Source: DATEJJ01 sp039649115
GTDB lineage: Bacteria; Actinomycetota; Actinomycetes; Mycobacteriales; Micromonosporaceae
NCBI GenBank assembly: GCA_039649115.1
Contig: JBBWZQ010000096.1
Location: 54,634-118,633, forward strand
Direction: 5' to 3'
DNA: 64,000 bases
Of this stretch, positions 41,924 to 49,501 are shown piece after piece. Each line of letters begins with the position of its first letter. Position 1 is the stretch's first letter. The notes below the pieces were generated by a model. It did not search any database. It worked only from the letters and a program-made list of their open reading frames with translations, and was not told the origin of the DNA. The position numbers and the translations under genes were made by a program.

Positions 41924-42574
41924 GTGCGTCCCTTCGAGCCCGGCCGCCTGATCGTGCGCCGGCAGTTCCACCGCGGGCAGTTGATCGGGCGGGTCTGGGC
42001 CGGCCGGGTGGTGTCCGACGACGGGCGCGGCATGTGCCTGTGGATCCCGGACGGCGCGGTCTACCAGGACGTGGGCGCGGCCGACGGGCGCACCTTCCGG
42101 GAGGTGCCGTTCACCGAGTGGCCGGAAACGCCGAAGCGGCACAACCGGCTGGCCTGGCGCAGTTCGGTGCTGATGCTCCACCCGACCGAGGGCGACTACT
42201 CGCTCTGGCTGTTCTTCGATGGCCCGGGCGAGTTCCGGTCGTGGTACGTGAACCTGGAGCGGCCGGTGGCCCGCTGGGACGACGGCGGCCTGGCCGGCGT
42301 CGACACCCACGACTACGACCTGGACATCGTGGCCACGCCGGACCGGTCCTGGCGGTGGAAGGACGAGAACGAGTTCGCCCACCACCTCGCCCACCCGGAC
42401 GTGTACTGGTGCGAGGACGAGGAGGCGGTGCGGGCCGAGGGGCGGCGGGTGGTCAAGCTGATCGAGGCGGGGCAGTTCCCCTTCGACGGCTCCTGGTGCG
42501 ACTTCGTCCCCGATCCGGGGTGGGGGGTGCCGACCGAGATGCCCTCGGGTTGGGACCGCCCGCGCGGCTGGTGA
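41924..42574 (+). CDS. DUF402 family protein
   Basis: A 216-residue DUF402 protein, a beta-barrel family that includes nucleoside tri/diphosphatases and FomD. Typical blocks are WFFDG-like SLWLFFDGPGEFRSWYVNLERP, HDYDLDIV and the acidic WKDENEF with a downstream VYWCEDEEAVRAEG helix. The acidic residues could bind metal. The GTG start lies 3 nt after the proS stop, so it is likely co-transcribed with proS. Confidence 0.8.
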   Translation: MRPFEPGRLIVRRQFHRGQLIGRVWAGRVVSDDGRGMCLWIPDGAVYQDVGAADGRTFREVPFTEWPETPKRHNRLAWRSSVLMLHPTEGDYSLWLFFDGPGEFRSWYVNLERPVARWDDGGLAGVDTHDYDLDIVATPDRSWRWKDENEFAHHLAHPDVYWCEDEEAVRAEGRRVVKLIEAGQFPFDGSWCDFVPDPGWGVPTEMPSGWDRPRGW

Positions 42575-42607
42575 CAGCCCGGTTCGTGGACCGGCGGTGG
42601 CATCTGG

Positions 42608-42663
42608 CACAATGGTTGGCTGGTATCCGGCACGCGCCCGGCGCCCTCTAACCCCGGGCGCGT
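42608..42663 (+). promoter_or_regulatory. rpsP upstream region: -10-like element and perfect hairpin
   Basis: A CACAAT element (42608-42613) could be the rpsP promoter -10. About 20 nt on is a perfect 10-bp inverted repeat: ACGCGCCCGG at 42632-42641, a 12-nt loop, complement at 42654-42663. The rpsP start is 85 nt further. It may be an r-protein leader structure or the terminator of the proS-DUF402 unit. Confidence 0.45.
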
Positions 42664-42748
42664 TGTCAGTCCACGCAGCGCCCTTCGGCACCCACCCCAC
42701 GGTGCCTCCGGGGCGGATCGCAGATGACAGACACAGGAGCGAGTACAC

Positions 42749-43354
42749 GTGGCCGCAAAGATCCGGCTTCTGCGGATGGGTAAAATCCGCAACCCGCAGT
42801 ACCGCATCGTCGTCGCCGACTCGCGCACCAAGCGCGACGGCCGGGCGATCGAGTACATCGGGATCTACCAGCCCAAGGAGGAGCCCTCGCTGATCGAGGT
42901 CGACTCCGAGCGGGCGCAGTACTGGCTCTCCGTCGGGGCCCAGCCCAGCGAGCCGGTCCTGCGCATCCTGGAAAAGACCGGTGACTGGCAGAAGTTCAAG
43001 GGCCTGCCGGCCCCGCCGCCGCTGAAGGTGGCGCCGGCCCGGGCCGACCGCAGGGCACTCTACGAGGCCGAGGCGCAGGCTGCCGCGGGCATCGCCGCCC
43101 CGGCACCGGCCAAGGCGGCGAAGAAGGCCGCGAAGGCGGAGCCGCGCAAGGCGGCTGCTTCGCCGGCTCCGGCTGCTTCGCCCGCACCGGCTGCTTCGGC
43201 GGCACCGGCCGCGCCGGCCGCTTCGGCGGTACCGGCCGCACCGGCTGCTTCGCCCGCACCGGCTGCCCCGCCCGCTGCGCCGGCTTCGCCGGCGGAGCCC
43301 GCGGCCGTGGAGACCAAGGAGTCGGCCGTTGCCGACGACGGTACGCAAGCCTGA
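42749..43354 (+). CDS. rpsP: Small ribosomal subunit protein bS16 with long Ala/Pro-rich tail
   Basis: The first ~85 residues are a normal bS16 (AAKIRLLRMGKIRNPQYRIVV, YIGIYQPKEEPSLIEVDSER). A tail of about 110 residues follows: first Lys/Ala (PAKAAKKAAKAEPRKA), then Ala/Ser/Pro repeats to the end. Most bS16 proteins are 75-90 residues, although actinobacteria often carry extensions. The repeat-coding DNA is visible at about 43150-43290. It leads the rpsP-khpA-rimM-trmD-rplS unit. Confidence 0.93.
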   Translation: MAAKIRLLRMGKIRNPQYRIVVADSRTKRDGRAIEYIGIYQPKEEPSLIEVDSERAQYWLSVGAQPSEPVLRILEKTGDWQKFKGLPAPPPLKVAPARADRRALYEAEAQAAAGIAAPAPAKAAKKAAKAEPRKAAASPAPAASPAPAASAAPAAPAASAVPAAPAASPAPAAPPAAPASPAEPAAVETKESAVADDGTQA

Positions 43355-43589
43355 CGCGGCGCTCCGGCCCGCGCTGGAGCACCTGGTCAAGGGGATCGTC
43401 GATCATCCGGACGAGGTACGGGTACGGATGATCGACGGTCGTCGCGGCCAGCGGTTGGAGGTCCGGGTGCACCCCGAGGACCTCGGCACCGTCATCGGGC
43501 GCGGCGGCCGAACGGCCAAGGCGCTGCGCCAGGTCATCACGTCCATCGGCGGTCGCGGGGTACGCGTCGACATCGTGGACGCGTACTGA
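43329..43589 (+). CDS. khpA: KH-domain RNA-binding protein KhpA
   Basis: An 86-residue single KH domain: PALEHLVKGIVDHPDEVRVR and the GxxG loop VIGRGGRTAK. KhpA binds RNA with KhpB and is normally between rpsP and rimM, as here. There is no ATG or GTG near the expected start. TTG 43329 is preceded by AAGGAG with 7-nt spacing and overlaps the rpsP end by 26 nt, so a coupled TTG start is likely. Confidence 0.9.
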   Translation: MPTTVRKPDAALRPALEHLVKGIVDHPDEVRVRMIDGRRGQRLEVRVHPEDLGTVIGRGGRTAKALRQVITSIGGRGVRVDIVDAY

Positions 43590-43597
43590 ACCCTCCC

Positions 43598-44107
43598 ATG
43601 CAGCTCGTCGTCGGGGTGATCGCGCGCCCGCACGGGGTGCGCGGCGAGGTCGTGGTCAACGTCATGACCGACGAACCGGAAGCCCGGTACGTGGTCGGCA
43701 TCGCGCTGGCCACCGACCCGCCGGACGCCGGCCCGCTCACCATCGAGTCGGTACGCCCGCACCAGGGCCGGTTGCTGGTCGCCTTCGCCGGCGTCCTGGA
43801 CCGGAACGGCGCTCAGGACCTGCGCGGCGTGAAGCTGTGCGTGGACTCGGCGGACGTCACGGCGCCCGAGGACCCGGACGAGTTCAGCGACTTCCAGCTC
43901 GTCGGCCTGGCCGCCGTGGGGGAGGACGGGCAGCGGCTGGGCGAGGTGATCCGGGTCAACCACGGTCCCGGCGCCGACCTGCTCGTCCTGCGGCTGCCGG
44001 ACGGCCGGGACGCCCTGGTGCCCTTCGTCAAGGCGATCGTCCCCGAGGTCGACCTGGCCGAAGGCCGCATGGTGCTCACGCCGCCTGGCGGGCTGCTGGA
44101 CCTGTGA
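43598..44107 (+). CDS. rimM: Ribosome maturation factor RimM
   Basis: A 169-residue 30S assembly factor. The N-terminal RimM domain has VVGVIARPHGVRGEVVV and the C-terminal PRC barrel has DFQLVGLAAV and LLVLRLPDGRDALVPFVKAIVPEVD. The stop overlaps the trmD start by 4 nt (GTGA). Confidence 0.93.
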   Translation: MQLVVGVIARPHGVRGEVVVNVMTDEPEARYVVGIALATDPPDAGPLTIESVRPHQGRLLVAFAGVLDRNGAQDLRGVKLCVDSADVTAPEDPDEFSDFQLVGLAAVGEDGQRLGEVIRVNHGPGADLLVLRLPDGRDALVPFVKAIVPEVDLAEGRMVLTPPGGLLDL

Positions 44108-44898
44108 AGATCGATGTCGTCACGATCTTTCCCGAGTACCTGGCGCCGCTGTCGCTGTCGCTGATCGGCAGGGCCCGGGCCGCCGGCCTGGTCGAGGCGC
44201 GGGTACACGACCTGCGGCAGTGGACGTACGACGTGCACCGGACGGTCGACGACTCCCCGTACGGTGGCGGGCCGGGCATGGTGATGCGCCCGGAACCCTG
44301 GGGCGAGGCGCTGGACGCGCTGGCCCCGACGCTCGGGCGTGGACCGTACGCGCGCCGCCCCGCCGCCCGGCTGGTGGTGCCGTCCCCCGCCGGCGTGCCG
44401 TTCAGCCAGGAGATGGCCGCGCGGCTGGCTGAGGAACCGCACCTGATCTTCGCCTGCGGCCGGTACGAGGGGATCGACCAGCGGGTACTGGACTGGGCGG
44501 CGACCCGGATGCCGGTGGACGAGGTGTCGCTGGGCGACTACGTGCTCTTCGGTGGCGAGGCCGCGGCACTGGTGATCCTCGAAGCGGTGGTGCGGCTGCT
44601 GCCCGGCGTGCTGGGCAACGCGGACTCCCTCGTCGAGGAGTCGCACGCGGACGGCCTGCTGGAGGCCCCGGTCTACACCAAGCCTCCGGAGTGGCGCGGG
44701 CTGGTGGTACCCGAGGTGCTCCGCTCGGGGGACCACGGGCGGATCGCCCGCTGGCGGCGCGACCAGGGCCTGGTGCGCACCGCCGCCCGCCGGCCCGACC
44801 TGCTGGCCGCGCTCGGGCCGGATGCTCTTGGCGAGCGCGATCTGGCCACGCTCGACGAGACCGGATTTCAGGTCGAGCGTCCGGATGTGGCAAAGTAG
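44104..44898 (+). CDS. trmD: tRNA (guanine(37)-N1)-methyltransferase
   Basis: A SPOUT methyltransferase of 264 residues protecting reading frame at G37. KIDVVTIFPEYL opens it, with VDDSPYGGGPGMVMRPEPW, the knot segment FACGRYEGIDQRVLDW and DYVLFGGEAAALVILEAV. The order rimM-trmD-rplS is the usual one. Confidence 0.95.
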   Translation: MKIDVVTIFPEYLAPLSLSLIGRARAAGLVEARVHDLRQWTYDVHRTVDDSPYGGGPGMVMRPEPWGEALDALAPTLGRGPYARRPAARLVVPSPAGVPFSQEMAARLAEEPHLIFACGRYEGIDQRVLDWAATRMPVDEVSLGDYVLFGGEAAALVILEAVVRLLPGVLGNADSLVEESHADGLLEAPVYTKPPEWRGLVVPEVLRSGDHGRIARWRRDQGLVRTAARRPDLLAALGPDALGERDLATLDETGFQVERPDVAK

Positions 44899-45001
44899 GG
44901 GGGTTGCCGCGCCAGACCTCCCCGCGCGGGGGCCCACGAAGGTCAGAATCATCCATCCGCACGCCGGTCAGCGGTGTGCCTTGAGTGCCAAGGAAGCAGC
45001 G

Positions 45002-45358
45002 ATGAACACGCTGGACGCTCTGGACGCCCAGTCGCAGCGGACCGACCTCCCCAACTTCCGCGCCGGTGACACGGTCAAGGTGCACGCCCGGGTCATCGAG
45101 GGCAACCGGTCCCGGATCCAGGTCTTCCAAGGCGTGGTGATCCGTCGCCAAGGGGCCGGGCTGCGAGAGACTTTCACCGTACGCAAGGTCAGCTTCGGTG
45201 TGGGCGTGGAGCGGACCTACCCGCTCAACACGCCGGTACTCGACCGCATCGAGGTCGTGACCCGGGGCGACGTGCGCCGCGCGAAGCTCTACTACCTCCG
45301 TGACCTCCGCGGCAAGAAGGCGAAGATCAAGGAGAAGAGGGAGAAGGCGCCGAGCTGA
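45002..45358 (+). CDS. rplS: Large ribosomal subunit protein bL19
   Basis: A 118-residue bL19 with the conserved FRAGDTVKVHARVIEGNRSR, VQVFQGVVIRR-like QVFQGVVIRRQGAGL and VERTYPLNTP blocks and a basic C terminus. ATG 45002 has AAGGA upstream. The 103-nt gap after trmD contains a 12-bp palindrome CCCCGCGCGGGG at 44920-44931. Confidence 0.95.
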   Translation: MNTLDALDAQSQRTDLPNFRAGDTVKVHARVIEGNRSRIQVFQGVVIRRQGAGLRETFTVRKVSFGVGVERTYPLNTPVLDRIEVVTRGDVRRAKLYYLRDLRGKKAKIKEKREKAPS

Positions 45359-45426
45359 CCGCACCACCCGACGCGGGACGAAACGCGTACGAAACCTTGG
45401 GCTCCCCAAAATCGACTGGCCCCCGT

Positions 45427-45500
45427 ACCCTTCAAGGAAGGGTGGAGAACAGTCGTACATCACCGTACTACCGCGCGGAGCGCGAGCCTCCGGGCGGTAG
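45427..45500 (+). promoter_or_regulatory. Two hairpins in the rplS-lepB gap
   Basis: Hairpin 1: ACCCTT (45427-45432), loop CAAGG, AAGGGT to 45443. Hairpin 2 at 45468-45500: outer arms CTACCGC/GCGGTAG (7 bp), one G-G mismatch, inner arms CGGAG/CTCCG (5 bp) and a 7-nt loop. The second ends 22 nt before the lepB GTG and just upstream of its GGGAG. They could terminate the rplS transcript or control lepB translation. Confidence 0.55.
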
Positions 45501-45522
45501 TCGCGCATATCGGGGAGTTGAC

Positions 45523-46413
45523 GTGCGCACAGTCGGCCCGGTCAGCAACGACGCCGTGATCCGCCCGTCCGCCCGCCACCGGGGCCTGCGCAAGCGCAAG
45601 CAGATGCCGCTCTGGCAGGAGTTGCCGCTGCTGCTCCTGGTCGCCTTCGGTCTGGCCGTACTGATCCGCACATTCCTGCTGCAGGCGTTCTACATCCCGT
45701 CCGGTTCGATGGAGAACACCCTGATGATCGGCGACCGGGTACTGGTCAACAAGGTCGTCTACGACATCCGGCAGCCGGAGCGCGGCGAGATCATCGTGTT
45801 CCGCGGCACCGCCAACTGGGCCCCCGAGATGCAGATGACCACGACGAACACGGGCATGCTGGCGAAGGTCGGCCGCACCGTGGGCGACCTGGTCGGGATG
45901 GGCCAGCCGGGCGAGAAGGACTTCATCAAGCGGATCATCGGGTTGCCCGGCGACGTGGTGCAGTGCTGTGACCAGCAGGGGCGGGTCACGGTCAACGGCG
46001 AGCCGCTCAACGAGACGTACGTCACCGAGAACTCCCCGCTGGACGAGGATCCCGCCGTGAACCGCTGCGGGCCACGCAAATTCGGGCCGATCACCGTGGC
46101 GCCCGGCAACATGTGGGTGATGGGCGACCACCGGCTGGTCTCGCAGGACTCGCGATGTCAGGGCCAGGTGCCACTCAACAACATCATCGGCAAGGCCTTC
46201 GTGGTCGTCTGGCCGCGCAACCACTGGTCGACTCTGGGGGTACCGCCGACGTTCGGCCAGGTGCCTCGACCGTATCGGGCGGCTTCGGCCCATCCTGTAC
46301 CCGTTGATGGTGCGGTAGGTGTGACGCCCGTTATTCCGATCCTCGCGTCTTTGCCTCTTCCGGCGCGTTCCCGACTCTTCAGGCGGTTGAAACGACGTAG
46401 GCTCCGCGTGTGA
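45523..46413 (+). CDS. lepB: Signal peptidase I (first of two)
   Basis: A type I signal peptidase of 296 residues. It has a cytosolic basic N terminus, one membrane segment (LLLLVAFGLAVLIRTFLLQA), catalytic Ser62 in IPSGSMENTL and the general-base Lys in DFIKRIIGLPGD. The conserved GDNR box is GDHR (MGDHRLVSQDSR). The C terminus extends past the usual end with a basic tail (SRLFRRLKRRRLRV). GTG 45523 is chosen for its GGGAG 6 nt upstream. It overlaps the next lepB by 4 nt. Confidence 0.9.
   Translation: MRTVGPVSNDAVIRPSARHRGLRKRKQMPLWQELPLLLLVAFGLAVLIRTFLLQAFYIPSGSMENTLMIGDRVLVNKVVYDIRQPERGEIIVFRGTANWAPEMQMTTTNTGMLAKVGRTVGDLVGMGQPGEKDFIKRIIGLPGDVVQCCDQQGRVTVNGEPLNETYVTENSPLDEDPAVNRCGPRKFGPITVAPGNMWVMGDHRLVSQDSRCQGQVPLNNIIGKAFVVVWPRNHWSTLGVPPTFGQVPRPYRAASAHPVPVDGAVGVTPVIPILASLPLPARSRLFRRLKRRRLRV
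46398..46403 (+). promoter_or_regulatory. Leaderless -10 box for the second lepB
   Basis: TAGGCT, then 6 nt to GTG 46410. It lies within the end of the first lepB gene, so it would be an internal promoter. Confidence 0.4.
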
Positions 46414-47048
46414 TTGACGAGCAGGCCCAGCGCCGCAGCACGTTCTGGCGAGAGCTTCCGATCCTTCTCGGCGTCGCAATCGTAGTCGCGATTCTGGTGC
46501 GCGCCTTCGTGCTGCAGACGTTCTACATCCCGTCGGAATCAATGGAGCACACGCTCAACATCAACGACCGGGTCCTCGTCAACAAGCTGGTGTACGACTT
46601 CCGCGACCCGCGGCGCGGCGAGATCATCGTCTTCAACTCACCCGACTCGTGGCGGGGAGATCCGAGCGAGACCGACTTCATCAAGCGCGTGATCGGCGTC
46701 GGCGGCGACCACGTCGTGTGCTGTGACAGCAAGCACCACCTGGAGATCAACGGGCAGGCGCTGGACGAGCCCTACCTCGACCAGGACGGTTCGACCGGGC
46801 TGCCGTCGAGCCCTGACGCCTTCGACGTCACCGTGCCCAAGGGCCGGCTGTGGGTGATGGGCGACAACCGGTTCCACTCGGGTGACTCGCGCGAGCAGTA
46901 CATCCACACCCGCGACGTGACGGTCTCGACGATCTCCGTGGACGCGGTGGTGGGTCGCGCCTTCGTGATCTTCTGGCCGTTCGGCCGGGCTGGCTGGCTG
47001 TCGGCACCCGCCGGCTTTGCCGCCATCCCCAACGCCCCGGGCGGCTGA
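46410..47048 (+). CDS. lepB: Signal peptidase I (second of two)
   Basis: A 212-residue type I signal peptidase: membrane segment LLGVAIVVAILVRAFVLQ, catalytic Ser44 in IPSESMEHTL, Lys in DFIKRVIGVGGD, and the canonical MGDNRFHSGDSR. It is shorter and more conventional than the preceding paralogue. Two or more adjacent lepB genes are common in streptomycetes and relatives. A separate TAGGCT box precedes it. Confidence 0.92.
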   Translation: MIDEQAQRRSTFWRELPILLGVAIVVAILVRAFVLQTFYIPSESMEHTLNINDRVLVNKLVYDFRDPRRGEIIVFNSPDSWRGDPSETDFIKRVIGVGGDHVVCCDSKHHLEINGQALDEPYLDQDGSTGLPSSPDAFDVTVPKGRLWVMGDNRFHSGDSREQYIHTRDVTVSTISVDAVVGRAFVIFWPFGRAGWLSAPAGFAAIPNAPGG

Positions 47049-47056
47049 CCCTCTTC

Positions 47057-47062
47057 TAGTCT
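47057..47062 (+). promoter_or_regulatory. Leaderless -10 box for the NUDIX gene
   Basis: TAGTCT, then 6 nt to GTG 47069, the same geometry as at several other genes in the window. Confidence 0.45.
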
Positions 47063-47068
47063 CGGGGC

Positions 47069-47518
47069 GTGACCATCTCCCGGAGCGCGGCGCGGGTACT
47101 TCTCGTGGACGGCGAATGGCGCGTCCTGCTCTTCCACGGCACCGATCCCGGCCGGCCCGACCACGAGTACTGGTTCACCCCCGGCGGCGGCCTCGATCCG
47201 GGCGAGACGACCGCGGCCGCGGCGGCACGGGAGCTGTTCGAGGAGGCGGGGTACGCGGTGGACCCGGCCGACCTGGGTGAGCCCGTCTGGCGCGAGGTGA
47301 CCGAGTTCCCGTTCGACGGCGTCTGGTACCGGCAGGCACAGGAGTTCTTCCTGCTGCGGGTTGACTCCTGGCAGGTGGACACGTCGGGCTTCGACGAGAT
47401 CGAGGTGGGCTCGATCGACGGGTACCGCTGGTGGAGTGTGGCGGAGCTCGAAGTTACCGCCGAACGGTACTACCCTGCGGAACTGCCCTCGCTGCTGCGC
47501 TCGTTGGTGGAGGTGTGA
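47069..47518 (+). CDS. NUDIX hydrolase
   Basis: A 149-residue NUDIX pyrophosphohydrolase. The NUDIX box GGGLDPGETTAAAAARELFEEAGY matches Gx5Ex7REUxEExGU. The substrate, a nucleoside diphosphate derivative, is unknown. Its stop overlaps the rnhB ATG by one base (TGATG). Confidence 0.88.
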   Translation: MTISRSAARVLLVDGEWRVLLFHGTDPGRPDHEYWFTPGGGLDPGETTAAAAARELFEEAGYAVDPADLGEPVWREVTEFPFDGVWYRQAQEFFLLRVDSWQVDTSGFDEIEVGSIDGYRWWSVAELEVTAERYYPAELPSLLRSLVEV

Positions 47519-48273
47519 TGCTGCCCCCTGGCCGTTCCGTCGTCACCCGCGCCGACGGCATCTACGCGCTGGAGCGGACGCTGCGCCGCCGGGGCTTCGT
47601 CCACGTGGCCGGCGCCGACGAGGCGGGACGCGGTGCGTGCGCCGGTCCGCTGGTGGCCGCGGCGGTGATCCTGCCGCCCGGGCGGCGCGGCGAGATCGAC
47701 GGCCTCACCGACTCCAAGCTGCTCACCCCGCTGGCCCGGGAGCGGATCTACGCCGAGGTGGTCAAGCGCGCCGTGACGTACCGGGCGGTGGTCATCCCGT
47801 CCCGCGAGGTGGACTCGCGCGGGCTGCACGTGTGCAACCTGGACGCGATGCGCCGGGCCCTCGCCGGGCTGTCCACCCGTCCGGAGTACGTGCTCACCGA
47901 CGGCTTCCCGGTCGACGGCCTGGGCGTGCCGGGGCTCGCGGTCTGGAAGGGGGACCTGGTCGCGGCGTGCGTGGCGGCGGCCAGCGTGGTGGCGAAGGTG
48001 ACCCGGGACCGGATCATGTGCGAGCTGGATCTCACCCACCCGGAGTACGGTTTCGCCGAGCACAAGGGCTACGTGACCCCGGAGCACTCCGCCGCCCTCG
48101 ACCGCCACGGGCCGTGCCACCAGCACCGCTTCTCGTACGTAAATGTGGCGGCGGCCGCGGCGAGGGTCGGCGGGCGGAGTACGGTCGGCGTGGCGGCGGG
48201 CGGGCATGTGCCGCGGCAGGCGCCGGTGGGCGAGAATGGCGGCATGGGTGGCACGGAGAGCGGGGCGGGATGA
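47518..48273 (+). CDS. rnhB: Ribonuclease HII
   Basis: RNase HII removes ribonucleotides from DNA. The protein is 251 residues. It has the catalytic GADEAGRG start (Asp/Glu), VILPPGRRGEIDGLTDSKLL, LTDGFPV (third Asp) and the KVTRDRIMCELD helix, with a ~30-residue Gly-rich C-terminal extension. The ATG is coupled to the NUDIX stop, and its stop overlaps the DUF2469 start. Confidence 0.93.
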   Translation: MLPPGRSVVTRADGIYALERTLRRRGFVHVAGADEAGRGACAGPLVAAAVILPPGRRGEIDGLTDSKLLTPLARERIYAEVVKRAVTYRAVVIPSREVDSRGLHVCNLDAMRRALAGLSTRPEYVLTDGFPVDGLGVPGLAVWKGDLVAACVAAASVVAKVTRDRIMCELDLTHPEYGFAEHKGYVTPEHSAALDRHGPCHQHRFSYVNVAAAAARVGGRSTVGVAAGGHVPRQAPVGENGGMGGTESGAG

Positions 48274-48593
48274 GCGCGGAAGATCTCGAAAAGTACGAGA
48301 CCGAGATGGAGTTGCAGCTCTACCGGGAGTACCGGGACATCGTCCGTCAGTTCTCCTACGTGGTGGAGACGGAGCGCAGGTTCTACCTCGCCAACCAGGT
48401 TGACCTGCACGTACGCAACTCCGACGGCGAGGTGTACTTCGAGGTCGAGATGCACGACGCCTGGGTCTGGGACATGTACCGGCCGGCCCGCTTCGTGAAG
48501 AACGTGCGGGTGATGACCTTCAAGGACGTCAACGTCGAGGAGCTGGAGAAGCCGGACATAGCGCTGCCAGCCGACACCGGCTTCGGTGGGTGA
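48270..48593 (+). CDS. DUF2469 family protein
   Basis: A 107-residue protein of the actinobacterial DUF2469 family, always found after rnhB: SAEDLEKYETEMELQLYREY, VVETERRFYLANQVDLHVR and YFEVEMHDAWVWDMYRPARFV. It is acidic, soluble and aromatic-rich. Function unknown; the fixed pairing suggests a link to RNase HII. The start is within the ATGA overlap. Confidence 0.9.
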   Translation: MSAEDLEKYETEMELQLYREYRDIVRQFSYVVETERRFYLANQVDLHVRNSDGEVYFEVEMHDAWVWDMYRPARFVKNVRVMTFKDVNVEELEKPDIALPADTGFGG

Positions 48594-48611
48594 GAGGCTT
48601 GCTGGCGCTCT

Positions 48612-48821
48612 CTAGCGGCCGATACGGCGGCGGCCGCCGCTGGTGATCGAGCGCTTTGCCTTGCCGTAGAGGTAGACGCCGCCACCGACGACCAGCGCGC
48701 CGACCGCGACGTAGATGATGATCGTGATGAGGTGGCTGATCAGCCACCAGGCGAGCGCGCCGACGACGATGAGGCCGACCAGCGCCAGCAGGAAGTTGCG
48801 CAGTCCGTGACTGTTGTCCAT
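48612..48821 (-). CDS. Small two-TM membrane protein, 69 residues
   Basis: It has two hydrophobic spans (FLLALVGLIVVGALAWWLI and ITIIIYVAVGALVVGGGVYL) and a basic C terminus (GKAKRSITSGGRRRIGR). No known domain is recognised. It converges on the DUF2469 gene and lies just left of the likely inversion breakpoint. Confidence 0.68.
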   Translation of the reverse strand: MDNSHGLRNFLLALVGLIVVGALAWWLISHLITIIIYVAVGALVVGGGVYLYGKAKRSITSGGRRRIGR

Positions 48822-48864
48822 GGCTTCATGGTGCGCCGCGCCGGCAAGCGCGACCAGGGTGGAA

Positions 48865-48885
48865 GTCCCTGATTTCCCCAGGGAC
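48865..48885. promoter_or_regulatory. 7-bp dyad upstream of the M23 peptidase gene
   Basis: GTCCCTG (48865-48871), a 7-nt loop, CAGGGAC (48879-48885). A DnaA-box-like TTGTCCACA follows at 48891. It could be a terminator or operator; a replication origin is not supported. Confidence 0.35.
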
Positions 48886-48952
48886 CCTCGTTGTCCACAG
48901 CCGGCCGTGATCCGCGTTGCCCGGGCGGATCATACGCGGCACGCTGCCCCGC

Positions 48953-49501
48953 ATGACACTGCGCTGGATCGTCAGCCTCCCGCTTCTCCTGCTCGCGACC
49001 GGGTGCCTGCTACCGGCCCGGTCGGCGGTGGCGGCCCCGGCACCCGCCGGCGGGTACCAGTGGCCGCTGCCCGCTCCCCATCCGGTGACCCGGCCGTTCC
49101 AGCCGCCGCCACAGCCGTGGCTGCCCGGGCACCGGGGAGTCGACCTAGGGGCAACCCCGGCCGTGGTGGTCCGGGCGGCGGGAGCCGGCGCGGTGGCCTT
49201 CGCCGGTCGGGTCGCCGGGACCGGCGTCGTGAGCATTGATCACGCCGGCGGCCTGCGCACCACCTACGAACCCGTGACCCCACTGGTACGGGCGGGGCAG
49301 CGGGTGCGGGCCGGCCAGCCGATCGGCCTGCTGCTCGCCGGACACCTGGGCTGCCCGGTGGCGGCCTGCCTGCACTGGGGGCTGCGCCGGGGGCCGGCAT
49401 ACCTGGATCCACTCGCCCTGCTCGGCTACGCGAGGGTGCGGCTGCTCCCGCTCGCCGCGCTCCCGTCGCCCGCGGCCGGGGTCGTCACCGCAGCGGCTTG
49501 A
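48953..49501 (+). CDS. Secreted M23 family metallopeptidase
   Basis: A 182-residue exported protein. The signal sequence LRWIVSLPLLLLATG-C could be a lipobox (ATGC) or a Sec signal. The LytM/M23 domain has HRGVDLGAT (zinc His and Asp) and CLHWGLRRG at the second His position. Length and motifs fit a peptidoglycan hydrolase of the type normally found beside rpsB. Here it lies about 8 kb from rpsB at the left end of an apparently inverted block. Its end overlaps the convergent aminotransferase by 17 nt. Confidence 0.82.
   Translation: MTLRWIVSLPLLLLATGCLLPARSAVAAPAPAGGYQWPLPAPHPVTRPFQPPPQPWLPGHRGVDLGATPAVVVRAAGAGAVAFAGRVAGTGVVSIDHAGGLRTTYEPVTPLVRAGQRVRAGQPIGLLLAGHLGCPVAACLHWGLRRGPAYLDPLALLGYARVRLLPLAALPSPAAGVVTAAA

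Noticed and set aside
48891..48899. TTGTCCACA, matching a DnaA box
   Set aside because: A single box with no cluster, no dnaA/dnaN and no AT-rich stretch; not an origin.
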